The notes under the pieces are model-generated. The model saw only the letters and a list, made by a program, of their open reading frames with translations, was not told the DNA's origin and searched no databases. This document shows positions 6,763 to 14,684 of a stretch of 18,220 nucleotides of DNA, one piece after another. The stretch spans positions 1 through 18,220 of the forward strand of contig JBBSEZ010000181.1 of NCBI GenBank assembly GCA_038239195.1, written 5' to 3'. The translations under genes and the position numbers were made by a program. Position 1 is the stretch's first letter; every line of letters begins with the position of its first letter. This DNA comes from JBBSEZ01 sp038239195 (lineage in GTDB: Bacteria > Planctomycetota > Planctomycetia > Gemmatales > Gemmataceae).

Positions 6763-9399
6763 ATGAGTTCGATCTTCCTGCCCGCCGAGGGGTTCACCGC
6801 GGCCGACGACCGGGTGAACTGGAAACAGCTCGGCACTGTCACCGCGGTCCTGCGGAACGGGAACGTGTTCGACTTCACGATGGATGTCGGCCCCGCCCCG
6901 CGCCTGGTCTTGCTGTCGCCCCACGCCTTCCGGGTGCGGTTCAGCCCGGCCGGCAACTACTCCACGGACGTCAGTTACGCCGTCGTGCCGCAGCCTGCGG
7001 CCCCCGTTGCGGCCACCGTGAAGGAAGACGACCTGGCGCTGATGATCGACACCGGAACGATCGTGGTCCAGGTGCTCAAGGAGGCGTTCCTCGTCACCGT
7101 CCTCAACAAGGACGGGGACCAGATCTGCGCCGACGCGGGGCGCGGCATCGTCTACGCGGGAGAAAGCGTCGCCAACTTCAAGGCCCTGGCCAACGGCGCG
7201 TTCTACTACGGCTTCGGCGAGAAGGCCGGTCCCACGCTGAACAAGCGCGGCAAATCGATGACGTTTTTCAACTTCGACAACTTCTCCTACCCCACCGACG
7301 ACAAGGAGGCGATGTACGTCTCCATCCCCCTTCTGATCGAGTGCAACCCGATTGCGCCGAAGCCTTACTGCTACGGGCTGTTCCTCGACAATCCCTCGCA
7401 GACCTACGTGGACCTCGGGCAGCGCCTCCCGGGGCAGTACTACTTCGGGGCCGTCTACGGCGAACTGGACTACTACTTCCTCTTTGGGCCTTCGCTCGCC
7501 GAGGTGATCGAGCGCTACACCGGGCTGACCGGGCGCATGCCCCTGCCACCCAAGTACGTGTTGGGCTACCACCAAGGCTGCTACGGCTACGACGTGGACG
7601 TCGGGACCGGCGGGCTCGGGGCGTCCCGCCAGGACGTCCTCGACGTGGCCCGGAAATACCGCGACAACAACATTCCCTGCGATGGCCTGCACATCGACGT
7701 CGATTTCCAGGTCAACTACCGGATGTTCACCGCTGGCCCTTCGCCGGATCGTCCCGAGGTGAGCTTCGGCGATGCCAAGGCCCTCCTGGACAAGCTGCGC
7801 CAGCGGGGCTTCAAGTGCAGCACCAACATCACGCCGATGGTCAAGAACGACGGCGCCGTCCCGGGGCCGTACACCACCCGCGACCAGGGCTTCGCCGACG
7901 GCGTGTTCTTGCGCGACCCGCGTACCGGGGACTTCTACAAGGGCGTGGTGGACTACGGCACCGACCCGATCCGAGACAACGAACAGTTGGGGGCCGAGGG
8001 CTTCTACCCCGACCTGACCCTGCCGAAGGCCCAGGAGTGGTGGGGCCGGCAATACGCCTTCCTGTTCCAGGCCGGCCTCGAAATGATCTGGCAGGACATG
8101 ACCGACCCGGCCATCGCGCGCGAGCACTGGGGCGCGCCAACCGACGCCAAGACGCTCTTCGGCGGCGTCGTGCAGCACGACTTCGGCCGCAACACGCCCC
8201 ACGTCAAGATCCACAACGCCTACGCCCAGAGCCTGCTCCACGCCACCTCCCAGGGGATCGACGCCTTGCGCCCGGGCAAGCGCAATTTCATCATTGCCCG
8301 CGGCGGCTACGCGGGCCTCCAGCGCTACGCCGGCGTGTGGACCGGCGACTCTTCCTCCGACTGGGCGCACTACCAGGTCAACATCCCGATGGTCCTGGGC
8401 CTGGGACTGTCCGGCGTGCCCATTTCCGGGTGCGACGTCGGGGGCTTCGCCAACGGCGCCGTCCATGCGGGCGAGAAGGTGGACGCGGAACTGCTCGTGC
8501 GCTGGATGACGCTGGGGGCGTTCTTGCCCTGGTATCGCAACCACTACGACAGTTACACCAAGACCGCCCAGGAGCCGTACAGCTATCCAGAGGCCCCCGA
8601 GGTCCTCGCGATCTGCCGCAAGTACATCGAGGTTCGCTACCGCCTGCTCCAGTATCTCTACGACGCGCTGTGGGTCGCCCACCGGACCGGCTTGCCCATC
8701 GCCAGGCCGCTGCTGCTCAACTACCCCGGCGACCTCAAGTGCTACGAGCGGACGGCGTCGAGCCAGGAATTCATGGTGGGCGATAGCCTCCTGATCGCGC
8801 CCGTCCTGCAGCAAGGGGCCCTGGGCCGGACAGTGTACGCGCCCGCCGGGGACGACTGGTACGCGCTCGACCTGGACGGCAAATTGAACGCGCCCCTGAA
8901 GGGGGGAAAGGCCTGGATGCAGGAAGCCGGGCTGGACACAGTGCCCGCGTACGTCCGGGCCGGCGCCATTATTCCGCTGCGCGAGGTCGAGCAGTTCGTC
9001 GGCGAGAAGGAGCAGGGCCCGCTCACGGTGCAGGTCTGGCCGGGCCCCGATCGGTCCTACCGCCTGTTCCTCGACGACGGCCTGACGACGGACTACGTGC
9101 AAGGGAATTTCCGCGAGACAGAGATCGCGACCGCCACGGCCGGCAACAAGCGGACGGTCCGTTTGACGCGCCAGCAGGACGGATTCACGCCGAAGGAGCC
9201 GTTCTTCTTCGTCAAGCTCCTGGGCCAGGACAAGGCGCCGTCGGCGGTTACCGTCGGCGGGGCCAAGGCCCCCGCGGTCGCGGGGAGCGCGTTGACCGGG
9301 AGCGCCGGGAACGCCTATTTCTACAACGGGGCCCTTCAAACGGTGCTGATCAAGGTCTTCGACGTGGCCCCCGACTTGACGGTGGCCGTCACCGCCTGA
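6763..9399 (+). CDS. GH31 alpha-glucan-active enzyme, resembling alpha-1,4-glucan lyases
   Basis: An 878-residue protein without signal peptide, probably cytoplasmic. Layout: N-terminal GH31 beta-sandwich (about 1-255, with FYYGFGEK), catalytic barrel (about 260-600), C-terminal beta domains. The nucleophile is D445 in MIWQDMTDPA; the acid/base is D529 in GVWTGDSSSDW; SGCDVGGF and PWYRNHYD are further GH31 landmarks. Compared from memory with red-algal alpha-1,4-glucan lyase, the motifs PPKYVLGYHQG, IDVDFQVNYRMFT, CSTNIT, WQDMT, RGGYAG and PWYRNHYD look closer than in ordinary alpha-glucosidases (WIDMNE). Lyases carry Val three residues after the nucleophile and hydrolases Glu; here it is D448, so hydrolase, transglycosylase and lyase all remain possible. 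ATG 6763 is chosen because the family N-terminus starts here (FTAADDRVNWKQLGTV); no close Shine-Dalgarno is seen. It converges with the GH13 gene 11 bases away. Confidence 0.93.
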   Translation: MSSIFLPAEGFTAADDRVNWKQLGTVTAVLRNGNVFDFTMDVGPAPRLVLLSPHAFRVRFSPAGNYSTDVSYAVVPQPAAPVAATVKEDDLALMIDTGTIVVQVLKEAFLVTVLNKDGDQICADAGRGIVYAGESVANFKALANGAFYYGFGEKAGPTLNKRGKSMTFFNFDNFSYPTDDKEAMYVSIPLLIECNPIAPKPYCYGLFLDNPSQTYVDLGQRLPGQYYFGAVYGELDYYFLFGPSLAEVIERYTGLTGRMPLPPKYVLGYHQGCYGYDVDVGTGGLGASRQDVLDVARKYRDNNIPCDGLHIDVDFQVNYRMFTAGPSPDRPEVSFGDAKALLDKLRQRGFKCSTNITPMVKNDGAVPGPYTTRDQGFADGVFLRDPRTGDFYKGVVDYGTDPIRDNEQLGAEGFYPDLTLPKAQEWWGRQYAFLFQAGLEMIWQDMTDPAIAREHWGAPTDAKTLFGGVVQHDFGRNTPHVKIHNAYAQSLLHATSQGIDALRPGKRNFIIARGGYAGLQRYAGVWTGDSSSDWAHYQVNIPMVLGLGLSGVPISGCDVGGFANGAVHAGEKVDAELLVRWMTLGAFLPWYRNHYDSYTKTAQEPYSYPEAPEVLAICRKYIEVRYRLLQYLYDALWVAHRTGLPIARPLLLNYPGDLKCYERTASSQEFMVGDSLLIAPVLQQGALGRTVYAPAGDDWYALDLDGKLNAPLKGGKAWMQEAGLDTVPAYVRAGAIIPLREVEQFVGEKEQGPLTVQVWPGPDRSYRLFLDDGLTTDYVQGNFRETEIATATAGNKRTVRLTRQQDGFTPKEPFFFVKLLGQDKAPSAVTVGGAKAPAVAGSALTGSAGNAYFYNGALQTVLIKVFDVAPDLTVAVTA

Positions 9400-9410
9400 T
9401 TGGCGTCGCG

Positions 9411-11381
9411 TCATCCGCCGGGGACGAACACGAGCACGCTGTTTGCCGGGACGACAATCGTTGCCGAGTGCGGCATCGCCTCCGTCGCGGGCCCGCTGAC
9501 GTCCACAGAGCCGCCGTTGCCCGCCACGTGCGGGCTCGGGTAATTCTCGTAGACGTCGCGGTTGAAGACCTCGGCCCAACGGCCGGGGAGGGGAAAGCCC
9601 AGGACGTAGTTGGAGTAGGTGGTTTCGCTCAAGCTTGCGACGACCACCACGTCCCAGCCCTCGAACTCGACCCAGCGGTGAAAGGCGAGGACGCGGTTCC
9701 CCGGGTTGTGGTAAGGGCGGGAGGAGAGGCCGCGAAGGCCCCGGAGCCTTCTCCTCAGGTGTACCACTGCCTGCGTGAAGAGGAGGAAATCGCCGACCGG
9801 CGTGTTCGGGGCGAGCTCGTTCCAGTGGACGAGAAAGTCGGGGTGGGCTTTCGGGTTGTCGTTCCAGGGCCGATACTCGAGGAGCTCCTGCCCCATGAAG
9901 AGGTGGGGGACGCCCGGCGCCGTGAGAAGAAGCGCCGTCGCCACCCGCGAGCGACTTCTCGCGTACCAGGAGCGGGCGTCCGCCGAGTCCGCGAGGTGGG
10001 CGATACGCCCGCCCTCGTTGTGGTCGGAGTAGACGAGGTCCTGGTTTTCGACGCAGTTCACCGACCGCCACGCCTCCCCCGGCCCGAAACGGGGGAAGAG
10101 GCTCGCGTGAAGCTCCCCGAGGTCGAGCGCCCCCCCGAAGGAGGTGGCCGCCCTGCTCACGGCGTTTCGGATGGCGATTCGGGGCACGTCGGACAGGACG
10201 GCGTCAAACCCCGCCCCCTGGTCCCGGGTGGCCTTGAACACCCAGGACGGGTCGGACCGCCAGTATTCGGCGATCTTCACCCGCTCGGGGTGGGAGGAGC
10301 GAAGCGCGTCGGTCAACTGCTGGCAGAAGCCCCAGCCGCCGTTATTGTCGATGACCGTCACCTCGTCGAAGCGAAAGCCATCGACGTGATACTCGTCGTA
10401 AAAGAGCTTGGCGTTATCGATGAGAAACTGCCGGACCGGAGCTTTTTGGTAGGCAAAGACCCGGCCGCCGGCCTCGTCGTGGTCGGTGAAGTAGAGGCTG
10501 TCGTTGTCGGAATGGCGGACCTGAAAGTCGAGAAAGTAAAGGCTCTGGTCGTCAAACATCTTCCCGCCGGGCGCGCCCGCGCCAGCGTGGTTGTAGACCA
10601 CGTCCAGGATGACGGCGAGGCCAAAGAGGTGGCAGACGTCGATGAACGCCTTGAGCTGGTTCACCTGGCTTCGAAGTGCCTCCACGGGGAGGTCGGGCTT
10701 TCCTTTCGAGCGGAGGAGGCCGTTTACGAGGTCGAGGTAGCGGTCGAGCTCGGGGCCGGTTATCGCGTAGCGCATCTCGGGGGAGAAGAGGTCGGCGCCG
10801 TTGTACCCCATGCTCGTGTCGCTCTCGAACTCGACGACGGGGAGCGGTTGGAGCGCGTTGACGCCGAGGCCAAGGAAGTGCTGGAGCTTGAAGAGGACGT
10901 CCAGGAACGTCCCGCCCCGGGTGGCCCTGCGGTCGGAGCCATCGGGGCTTGTAGCGTAGTAGGTCCCGACGTGGAATTGGTAAATGATGAGGTCGCGGAA
11001 GTCGGGCGGCCGAAAGCCCTGGTCGTGCCAGGGGTAGGAGCTCGGGCTGCGGACGATGCAATCGCAGTCGGGCCAGGCGGGGTCAAGCCCCAGCTCTCGG
11101 GCGTAGGGGTCGCGCTTCAAGCCCTTGCCGCCGGGGCCCACGACGAAGAAGCGGTAGTTGTCCCCGTCTTGCACGCCGGCTACGAAGCCGCCCCAGAAGC
11201 CACCGGCATCTTTCGTGAGGAGCGTCGCCGGGCCCGGATGAAACCCGGCGGAGGGCGCGTTGAGCTTCAGATGGACCTGGGAAGCGGCAGGCGCCCAGAC
11301 GCGAAACGTTCCGCCGCCCGCGACCAGGTTCGCGCCGAGCGGGGTGTTCCCATCCACGTGGTCTTGCGTGATCGTGGGCAC
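9411..11381 (-). CDS. GH13 alpha-amylase-superfamily enzyme with CBM48-like N-domain (branching/debranching type)
   Basis: A 656-residue cytoplasmic-looking protein. Residues ~15-105 form a CBM48-like beta-sandwich (TFRVWAPAASQVHL, FVAGVQDGDNYRFFV, then KRDPYAREL). The GH13 barrel spans about 125-560: region I DVVYNHAG, region II GFRFDEV with nucleophile D339, region III KIAEYW with acid/base E372, region IV VENQD with D448. A C-terminal beta domain ends at PANSVLVFVPGG. The CBM48-plus-barrel plan is that of glycogen branching enzymes, isoamylases and trehalohydrolases; MGYNGADLFSPEMRY resembles branching enzymes, but specificity is open. Oddity: the nearly invariant His of region IV is Gln447 (codon CAG). 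It starts with GTG at 11381, supported by GGAG 7 bases upstream. Its stop faces the GH31 stop, suggesting a shared alpha-glucan substrate. Confidence 0.92.
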   Translation of the reverse strand: MPTITQDHVDGNTPLGANLVAGGGTFRVWAPAASQVHLKLNAPSAGFHPGPATLLTKDAGGFWGGFVAGVQDGDNYRFFVVGPGGKGLKRDPYARELGLDPAWPDCDCIVRSPSSYPWHDQGFRPPDFRDLIIYQFHVGTYYATSPDGSDRRATRGGTFLDVLFKLQHFLGLGVNALQPLPVVEFESDTSMGYNGADLFSPEMRYAITGPELDRYLDLVNGLLRSKGKPDLPVEALRSQVNQLKAFIDVCHLFGLAVILDVVYNHAGAGAPGGKMFDDQSLYFLDFQVRHSDNDSLYFTDHDEAGGRVFAYQKAPVRQFLIDNAKLFYDEYHVDGFRFDEVTVIDNNGGWGFCQQLTDALRSSHPERVKIAEYWRSDPSWVFKATRDQGAGFDAVLSDVPRIAIRNAVSRAATSFGGALDLGELHASLFPRFGPGEAWRSVNCVENQDLVYSDHNEGGRIAHLADSADARSWYARSRSRVATALLLTAPGVPHLFMGQELLEYRPWNDNPKAHPDFLVHWNELAPNTPVGDFLLFTQAVVHLRRRLRGLRGLSSRPYHNPGNRVLAFHRWVEFEGWDVVVVASLSETTYSNYVLGFPLPGRWAEVFNRDVYENYPSPHVAGNGGSVDVSGPATEAMPHSATIVVPANSVLVFVPGG

Positions 11382-11570
11382 GGGGCTGCTCCGGGGGAGG
11401 ACCGAGCGGGTTGCTCTTGCGATGAGGAAAGGCTATGCTGCGCGGCAGGAGTTGGCCAGGCCGGGTTGAGCGGGCGAACTAACTGTTGCCCCCGCTTCCT
11501 TCAGGGCCTGGAGCAGCGCGTCCTCATCCGCACCTTCGCCGCCGCTGCGCCTTGCGGACGTGGCGGCGGG

Positions 11571-11589
11571 CCTCCGCGGTGTGCGGAGG
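11571..11589. other. Perfect 7-bp hairpin in the GH13 upstream region
   Basis: CCTCCGC (11571-11577) and GCGGAGG (11583-11589) enclose the loop GGTGT, about 190 bases upstream of the GH13 GTG. It could be an operator, a terminator for the gap, or chance in GC-rich DNA. Confidence 0.3.
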
Positions 11590-11783
11590 GCGCAATTGTC
11601 CCCTTGCTGGGTGCCGTTGGCGCCGGCCACGCGTCTCGCCGTCAACTCCTCCTCGAGCGCCGGCCGAACTCGGGCCTGTCTCCCCAGGATGCCCAGGGGC
11701 TGCTGGTCGGGGTCCGCGAGGCGGACAGGGCCCTTCCTCGACCGGACTGGCGGGCCAGTTCACGGGGGAGCAAACGCTCGCCG

Positions 11784-11810
11784 GCTGCCCGGACGTCCGA
11801 GCCGGGCAGC
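11784..11810 (-). terminator. Hairpin downstream of the LamG gene
   Basis: GCTGCCCGG (11784-11792) and CCGGGCAGC (11802-11810) form a perfect 9-bp stem with a 9-base loop, 35 bases past the LamG stop on the minus strand. Position fits a terminator for that gene; no T-run follows. Confidence 0.5.
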
Positions 11811-11845
11811 GTCAGCAGAAACGTCCTGCCTAGGCCCCTTCGTCC

Positions 11846-12751
11846 TCACTGCGCGGCCTTCCAGTGCGCCATCACCTCTCCCGGACGCAGGACGCGCCCG
11901 TAGATGGCCACCTCATCCAGTCCGCCGTGCAAGAAGCTCAGCAGGTCGCGCGTTCCCAGGCGGACAGGGGCCTTGCCGTGCCTGGGCACGATGCCAAAAC
12001 TGCTGTAGAGCGTGCCGGCCGCGGGCGGCCCCTGCCTCAACACGCCGTTGACGTACAATCGCACCCCGGCCTGGGGCATGTTCTTGTCGCCAGGCTCGAA
12101 ACAGGCCACGACGTGCAGCCACTCCAGCGCCTTGACGGGGCCTTTGAAGTGGGCCCCCGCGCCAAGGCCGCCCGCGGCGTTGAAAACGTACGCCGAGACC
12201 CAGTTCGGCCGCGTCTTCGATTTCTTGCTGTAGAACCGCAGGGCCCACTCCTGCGCGGCCGGCCCGCCCTTGCCGAGCCAGTGAACGTACGGGCCCTCGG
12301 GGGCGTCGCCCTGACCATCGAACGCGAGGTTCTTGTCCGGCCTCATCCAGGCCTCGACGCTCAGGCCGGCCCCGCTGGTCGGCTGACTGAACGCCTTGCG
12401 GTCGGGGGCCTCGACCCAGGCCTTTGCCTTCACCTCGATGGCCTTGTTGGGGCCCGACTTGATGGCCCCCGGCCGGCCGAAGCCCATAGGGCCGCGATAC
12501 TTCCCGGGGTGCTTCTTCATTTCATCGAAGGCGGTCGGGCCCATCGTCTCACCCAACCGCCACCACGCGAGCGGGGCACTCGCCAGGATCGCTTTGCGGT
12601 AGGCCGACGGGAGTGGCGGCCGCCCCCGCTCGGCAACCTCCGGGGGCAGTTGGCCGGCCCGCATCGAGCCGGCCGCGCCCAGCATGACCAGCCCGGCCGC
12701 CCCGGCCCCGAGCAGTTCACGACGAGTCATCTGTTGGTTGTCCACGGTCAT
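11846..12751 (-). CDS. Tat-exported LamG/concanavalin A-like lectin-fold protein
   Basis: A 301-residue protein. It opens with a twin-arginine signal (MTRRELLGAGAAGLVMLG, Arg10-Arg11), so it is probably exported folded via Tat. Residues ~60-298 match the LamG_3 jelly-roll: LAWWRLGETMGPTAFDE, then GLSVEAWMRPD, WLHVVACFEP, VRLYVNGVL and the closing LDEVAIYGRVLRPGEVMAHW. These domains usually bind carbohydrate or act as adhesion modules; no catalytic motif is visible. GGAGG lies just before the ATG at 12751; the second Met (MTRREL) is an alternative start. It is divergent from the trigger factor gene and separated from GH13 by 464 bases, so it is probably its own transcript. Single-LamG proteins with Tat leaders are common in planctomycetes; the ligand is unknown. 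Confidence 0.85.
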   Translation of the reverse strand: MTVDNQQMTRRELLGAGAAGLVMLGAAGSMRAGQLPPEVAERGRPPLPSAYRKAILASAPLAWWRLGETMGPTAFDEMKKHPGKYRGPMGFGRPGAIKSGPNKAIEVKAKAWVEAPDRKAFSQPTSGAGLSVEAWMRPDKNLAFDGQGDAPEGPYVHWLGKGGPAAQEWALRFYSKKSKTRPNWVSAYVFNAAGGLGAGAHFKGPVKALEWLHVVACFEPGDKNMPQAGVRLYVNGVLRQGPPAAGTLYSSFGIVPRHGKAPVRLGTRDLLSFLHGGLDEVAIYGRVLRPGEVMAHWKAAQ

Positions 12752-12782
12752 TGCCCTCCTTCGGGCCCCTGGGCTTCGGCGG

Positions 12783-12820
12783 ACGAGACGGTCTCGTGTC
12801 TGGTCTCGTTGTACAGAGAC
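12783..12820. promoter_or_regulatory. GTCTCGT dyad cluster upstream of LamG gene (possible operator)
   Basis: ACGAGAC (12783-12789) and GTCTCGT (12791-12797) form a perfect dyad with a one-base centre. GTCTCGT recurs at 12803-12809, and GTCTC (12803-12807) pairs with GAGAC (12816-12820) around TTGTACA. Three related half-sites within 40 bases, about 30-70 bases before the LamG start, look like a repressor site or a leader structure. Confidence 0.4.
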
Positions 12821-12965
12821 GAGTGCGAGGCAATGGGCCTGCTTGCCTCGGGAGCGCTCGCCGCTCCGCCGGGCTATCTGGCCCTCGCAGCTCGGCGCGC
12901 TCTGCCAAACGGCCAGCCCGGGCCCCGACTTTGCGCGCAGCCCTTCTCTCTGCGCCCGCCCTGTC

Positions 12966-12971
12966 TAGAAT
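12966..12971 (+). promoter_or_regulatory. -10 element of the tig-clpP promoter
   Basis: TAGAAT at 12966-12971 sits in CTAGAATACAG, close to the tRNA-Gly -10 context GATAGAATACGG. The -35 is poor (TTCTCT at a 16-base spacing). Transcription would start near 12978, leaving a leader of about 130 bases before the tig ATG. Confidence 0.4.
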
Positions 12972-13106
12972 ACAGCAAATGACCTTCGAGCCTCACGCTC
13001 CCTTCCGGGAGGACGAGGGCGCGGCCGGATCGCCCGCTCCGGGGAGGCAGGATACTTGTCTCGCCAGGCCGTGCCTCGCGGCTCCGGCACAGGAAAGCAG
13101 GGAACC

Positions 13107-14609
13107 ATGAGCGAAGAAAATCGGCCGGAGGAGACCGCGGTCAGCACCGAAGTCGCCAGCCCGCCCGACGAGCAGGCCAAGCAGCCCGTCAAACTGACCC
13201 AGACCGTCGAGATGCGAGACGTCGGCCCGTGCCGCAAGCACATCAAGGTGGCCGTCGATCGCAAGGACATCGAGGCGCGCCTCGGCGAGCAGTTCAGCAA
13301 ACTGGTGAGCGAGTCCAACGTGGCCGGCTTCCGGCCCGGCAAGGCCCCGCGCAAGCTCGTCGAGAAGCACTTCGCCAAGGACGTTCGCGACCAGGTCAAG
13401 AACGAGGTCCTGCTCGCCAGCCTCGAGCAACTCGCCGACGACCACGACGTCGCGCCGCTCGCCCCGCCCAACATCGACCCGCGCAAGATCGAACTGCCCA
13501 AGGAAGGCCCCCTCACCTACGAGTTCGAGGTCGAGGTCCGCCCGCAGTTCGACCTGCCCCCCTACAAGGGCCTCAAGCTCAAGCGGCCCGTGAAGACGTT
13601 CACCGAGGACGACGTCGAACTGGCCCAGCGCCGCGTCCTGTCCCAACACGGCCAGCTCGTCCCCAAGCCCGAGGGCAACGCCCAGATCGGCGACCTCATC
13701 ACCGTGGACGTCACCAGCCGCCTTGGCGACCGCGTGCTCGGCAGCGCCAAGGAAGCGACCATCCGCGTCGAGAAGCAGCTCGCCTTCAAGGACGGCATCG
13801 CCCGGCGCTTCGCCGATCAGATCGTCGGCGCCAGCGCCGGCGACTCGCGCATTGTGGACGTCCAGTTGTCCGACTCGGTCGGCGACGCCGCCATGCACGG
13901 CCAGACGGTCAAGACGACCTTCGACGTCAAGGACGTCAAGACGTTGAGGCTGCCCGAGCTCACCCACGAGTTCTTGCACAAGTTCGGCGTCCACACGCCG
14001 GAGCAGTTCCGCGAGCGCATTCGCGTGCTGCTCGGCCGCCAGCTCGAGCACGAACAGCGCCAGCGGGCCCGCGAGCAGGTGCTCACGCACATCGCCGCCG
14101 CCGCCACCTGGGAGCTGCCCGAGGACATGCTGCGCCGCCAGGCCCGCAAGGCCATGGCCCGCCGGGTGATGGAAATGAAGTCCGACGGCATCTCCGAGGA
14201 GGAGATCGCCCGCCGCGAGCGCCTGCTCAAGCAGGACATCCTGGCCAGCACTGCCCTGGCGCTCAAGGAACAGTTCGTCCTGCAGAAGATCGCCGAGGTC
14301 GAGAAGATCGAAGTGGACGAAAAGGACGTCGAGGACGAGATCGAGCGCATGGCCGCCCAGACCGACGAATCGCCGCGCCGGCTGCGGGCGCGCCTCGAGA
14401 AGGACGACCTGCTGGAGACCCTGGCCGCCGAGATGGTCGAGCGCCAGGCCCTCGACCTGATCCTCGACACGGCGGAGTACGAGGACGTCCCGCTCGACCA
14501 GACCGAGCAGCTTTCGACCGTCGAGGCCCAGGCCATCGACGCCCCGATGCAGGACCCCAGCAACGAACCGCCCGCTTTTGAAGAAGGGGCCCCGCCGCCG
14601 CCCGCGTAA
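13107..14609 (+). CDS. tig: Trigger factor, ribosome-associated chaperone
   Basis: A 500-residue cytoplasmic chaperone that docks at the ribosomal exit tunnel and shields nascent chains. The ribosome-binding signature GFRPGKAP is present at residues 74-81 within the N-terminal domain (about 30-150). A PPIase-like FKBP domain follows (about 165-260, IGDLITVDVTSR), then the long helical C-terminal arms (about 270-460). It exceeds the E. coli length (432) through an acidic N-terminal extension of ~25 residues and a disordered Pro/Glu-rich tail (EEGAPPPPA). ATG 13107 is chosen because upstream residues have no homology and AGGAAAG/AGGGA lies just ahead. It heads the tig-clpP1-clpP2 order familiar from many bacteria, 75 bases before clpP1, and is probably cotranscribed. 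Confidence 0.95.
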   Translation: MSEENRPEETAVSTEVASPPDEQAKQPVKLTQTVEMRDVGPCRKHIKVAVDRKDIEARLGEQFSKLVSESNVAGFRPGKAPRKLVEKHFAKDVRDQVKNEVLLASLEQLADDHDVAPLAPPNIDPRKIELPKEGPLTYEFEVEVRPQFDLPPYKGLKLKRPVKTFTEDDVELAQRRVLSQHGQLVPKPEGNAQIGDLITVDVTSRLGDRVLGSAKEATIRVEKQLAFKDGIARRFADQIVGASAGDSRIVDVQLSDSVGDAAMHGQTVKTTFDVKDVKTLRLPELTHEFLHKFGVHTPEQFRERIRVLLGRQLEHEQRQRAREQVLTHIAAAATWELPEDMLRRQARKAMARRVMEMKSDGISEEEIARRERLLKQDILASTALALKEQFVLQKIAEVEKIEVDEKDVEDEIERMAAQTDESPRRLRARLEKDDLLETLAAEMVERQALDLILDTAEYEDVPLDQTEQLSTVEAQAIDAPMQDPSNEPPAFEEGAPPPPA

Positions 14610-14684
14610 CGATCGCCCCCGCAACGATCGCCTGCGGACCACGAACCACGGAAGGCACCGTCAAGCCCTTACAGGAGCACTGTC

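Larger units (their letters stand above)
11382..11845. other. 464-base gap between the GH13 and LamG genes
   Basis: No gene is supported. A minus-strand frame open from roughly 11750 to 11433 (internal string RLADPDQQPLGILG, end LLQALKEAGATV) has no ATG, no ribosome-binding site and no family resemblance I recognise; it may be gene debris. The gap contains two hairpins, listed separately, and must hold the GH13 promoter, which I could not pinpoint. Confidence 0.5.
12752..13106. other. 355-base divergent intergenic region between LamG and tig
   Basis: No gene is supported. It holds a cluster of GTCTCGT-type dyads on the LamG side and a -10-like TAGAAT on the tig side. The tig frame is open upstream of its chosen start but lacks homology there. 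Confidence 0.6.

Noticed and set aside
6337..10071. 1244-residue minus-strand open frame opposite GH31 and part of GH13
   Set aside because: It overlaps the tRNA, GH31 in antisense and GH13 in another frame; no recognisable domain.
9468..11903. 811-residue plus-strand frame opposite GH13
   Set aside because: Antisense to a protein with all four GH13 regions; no motif of its own.
13056..13106. Earlier ATG for trigger factor
   Set aside because: The added 17 residues are unlike the family, and a better-placed ribosome-binding site precedes 13107.
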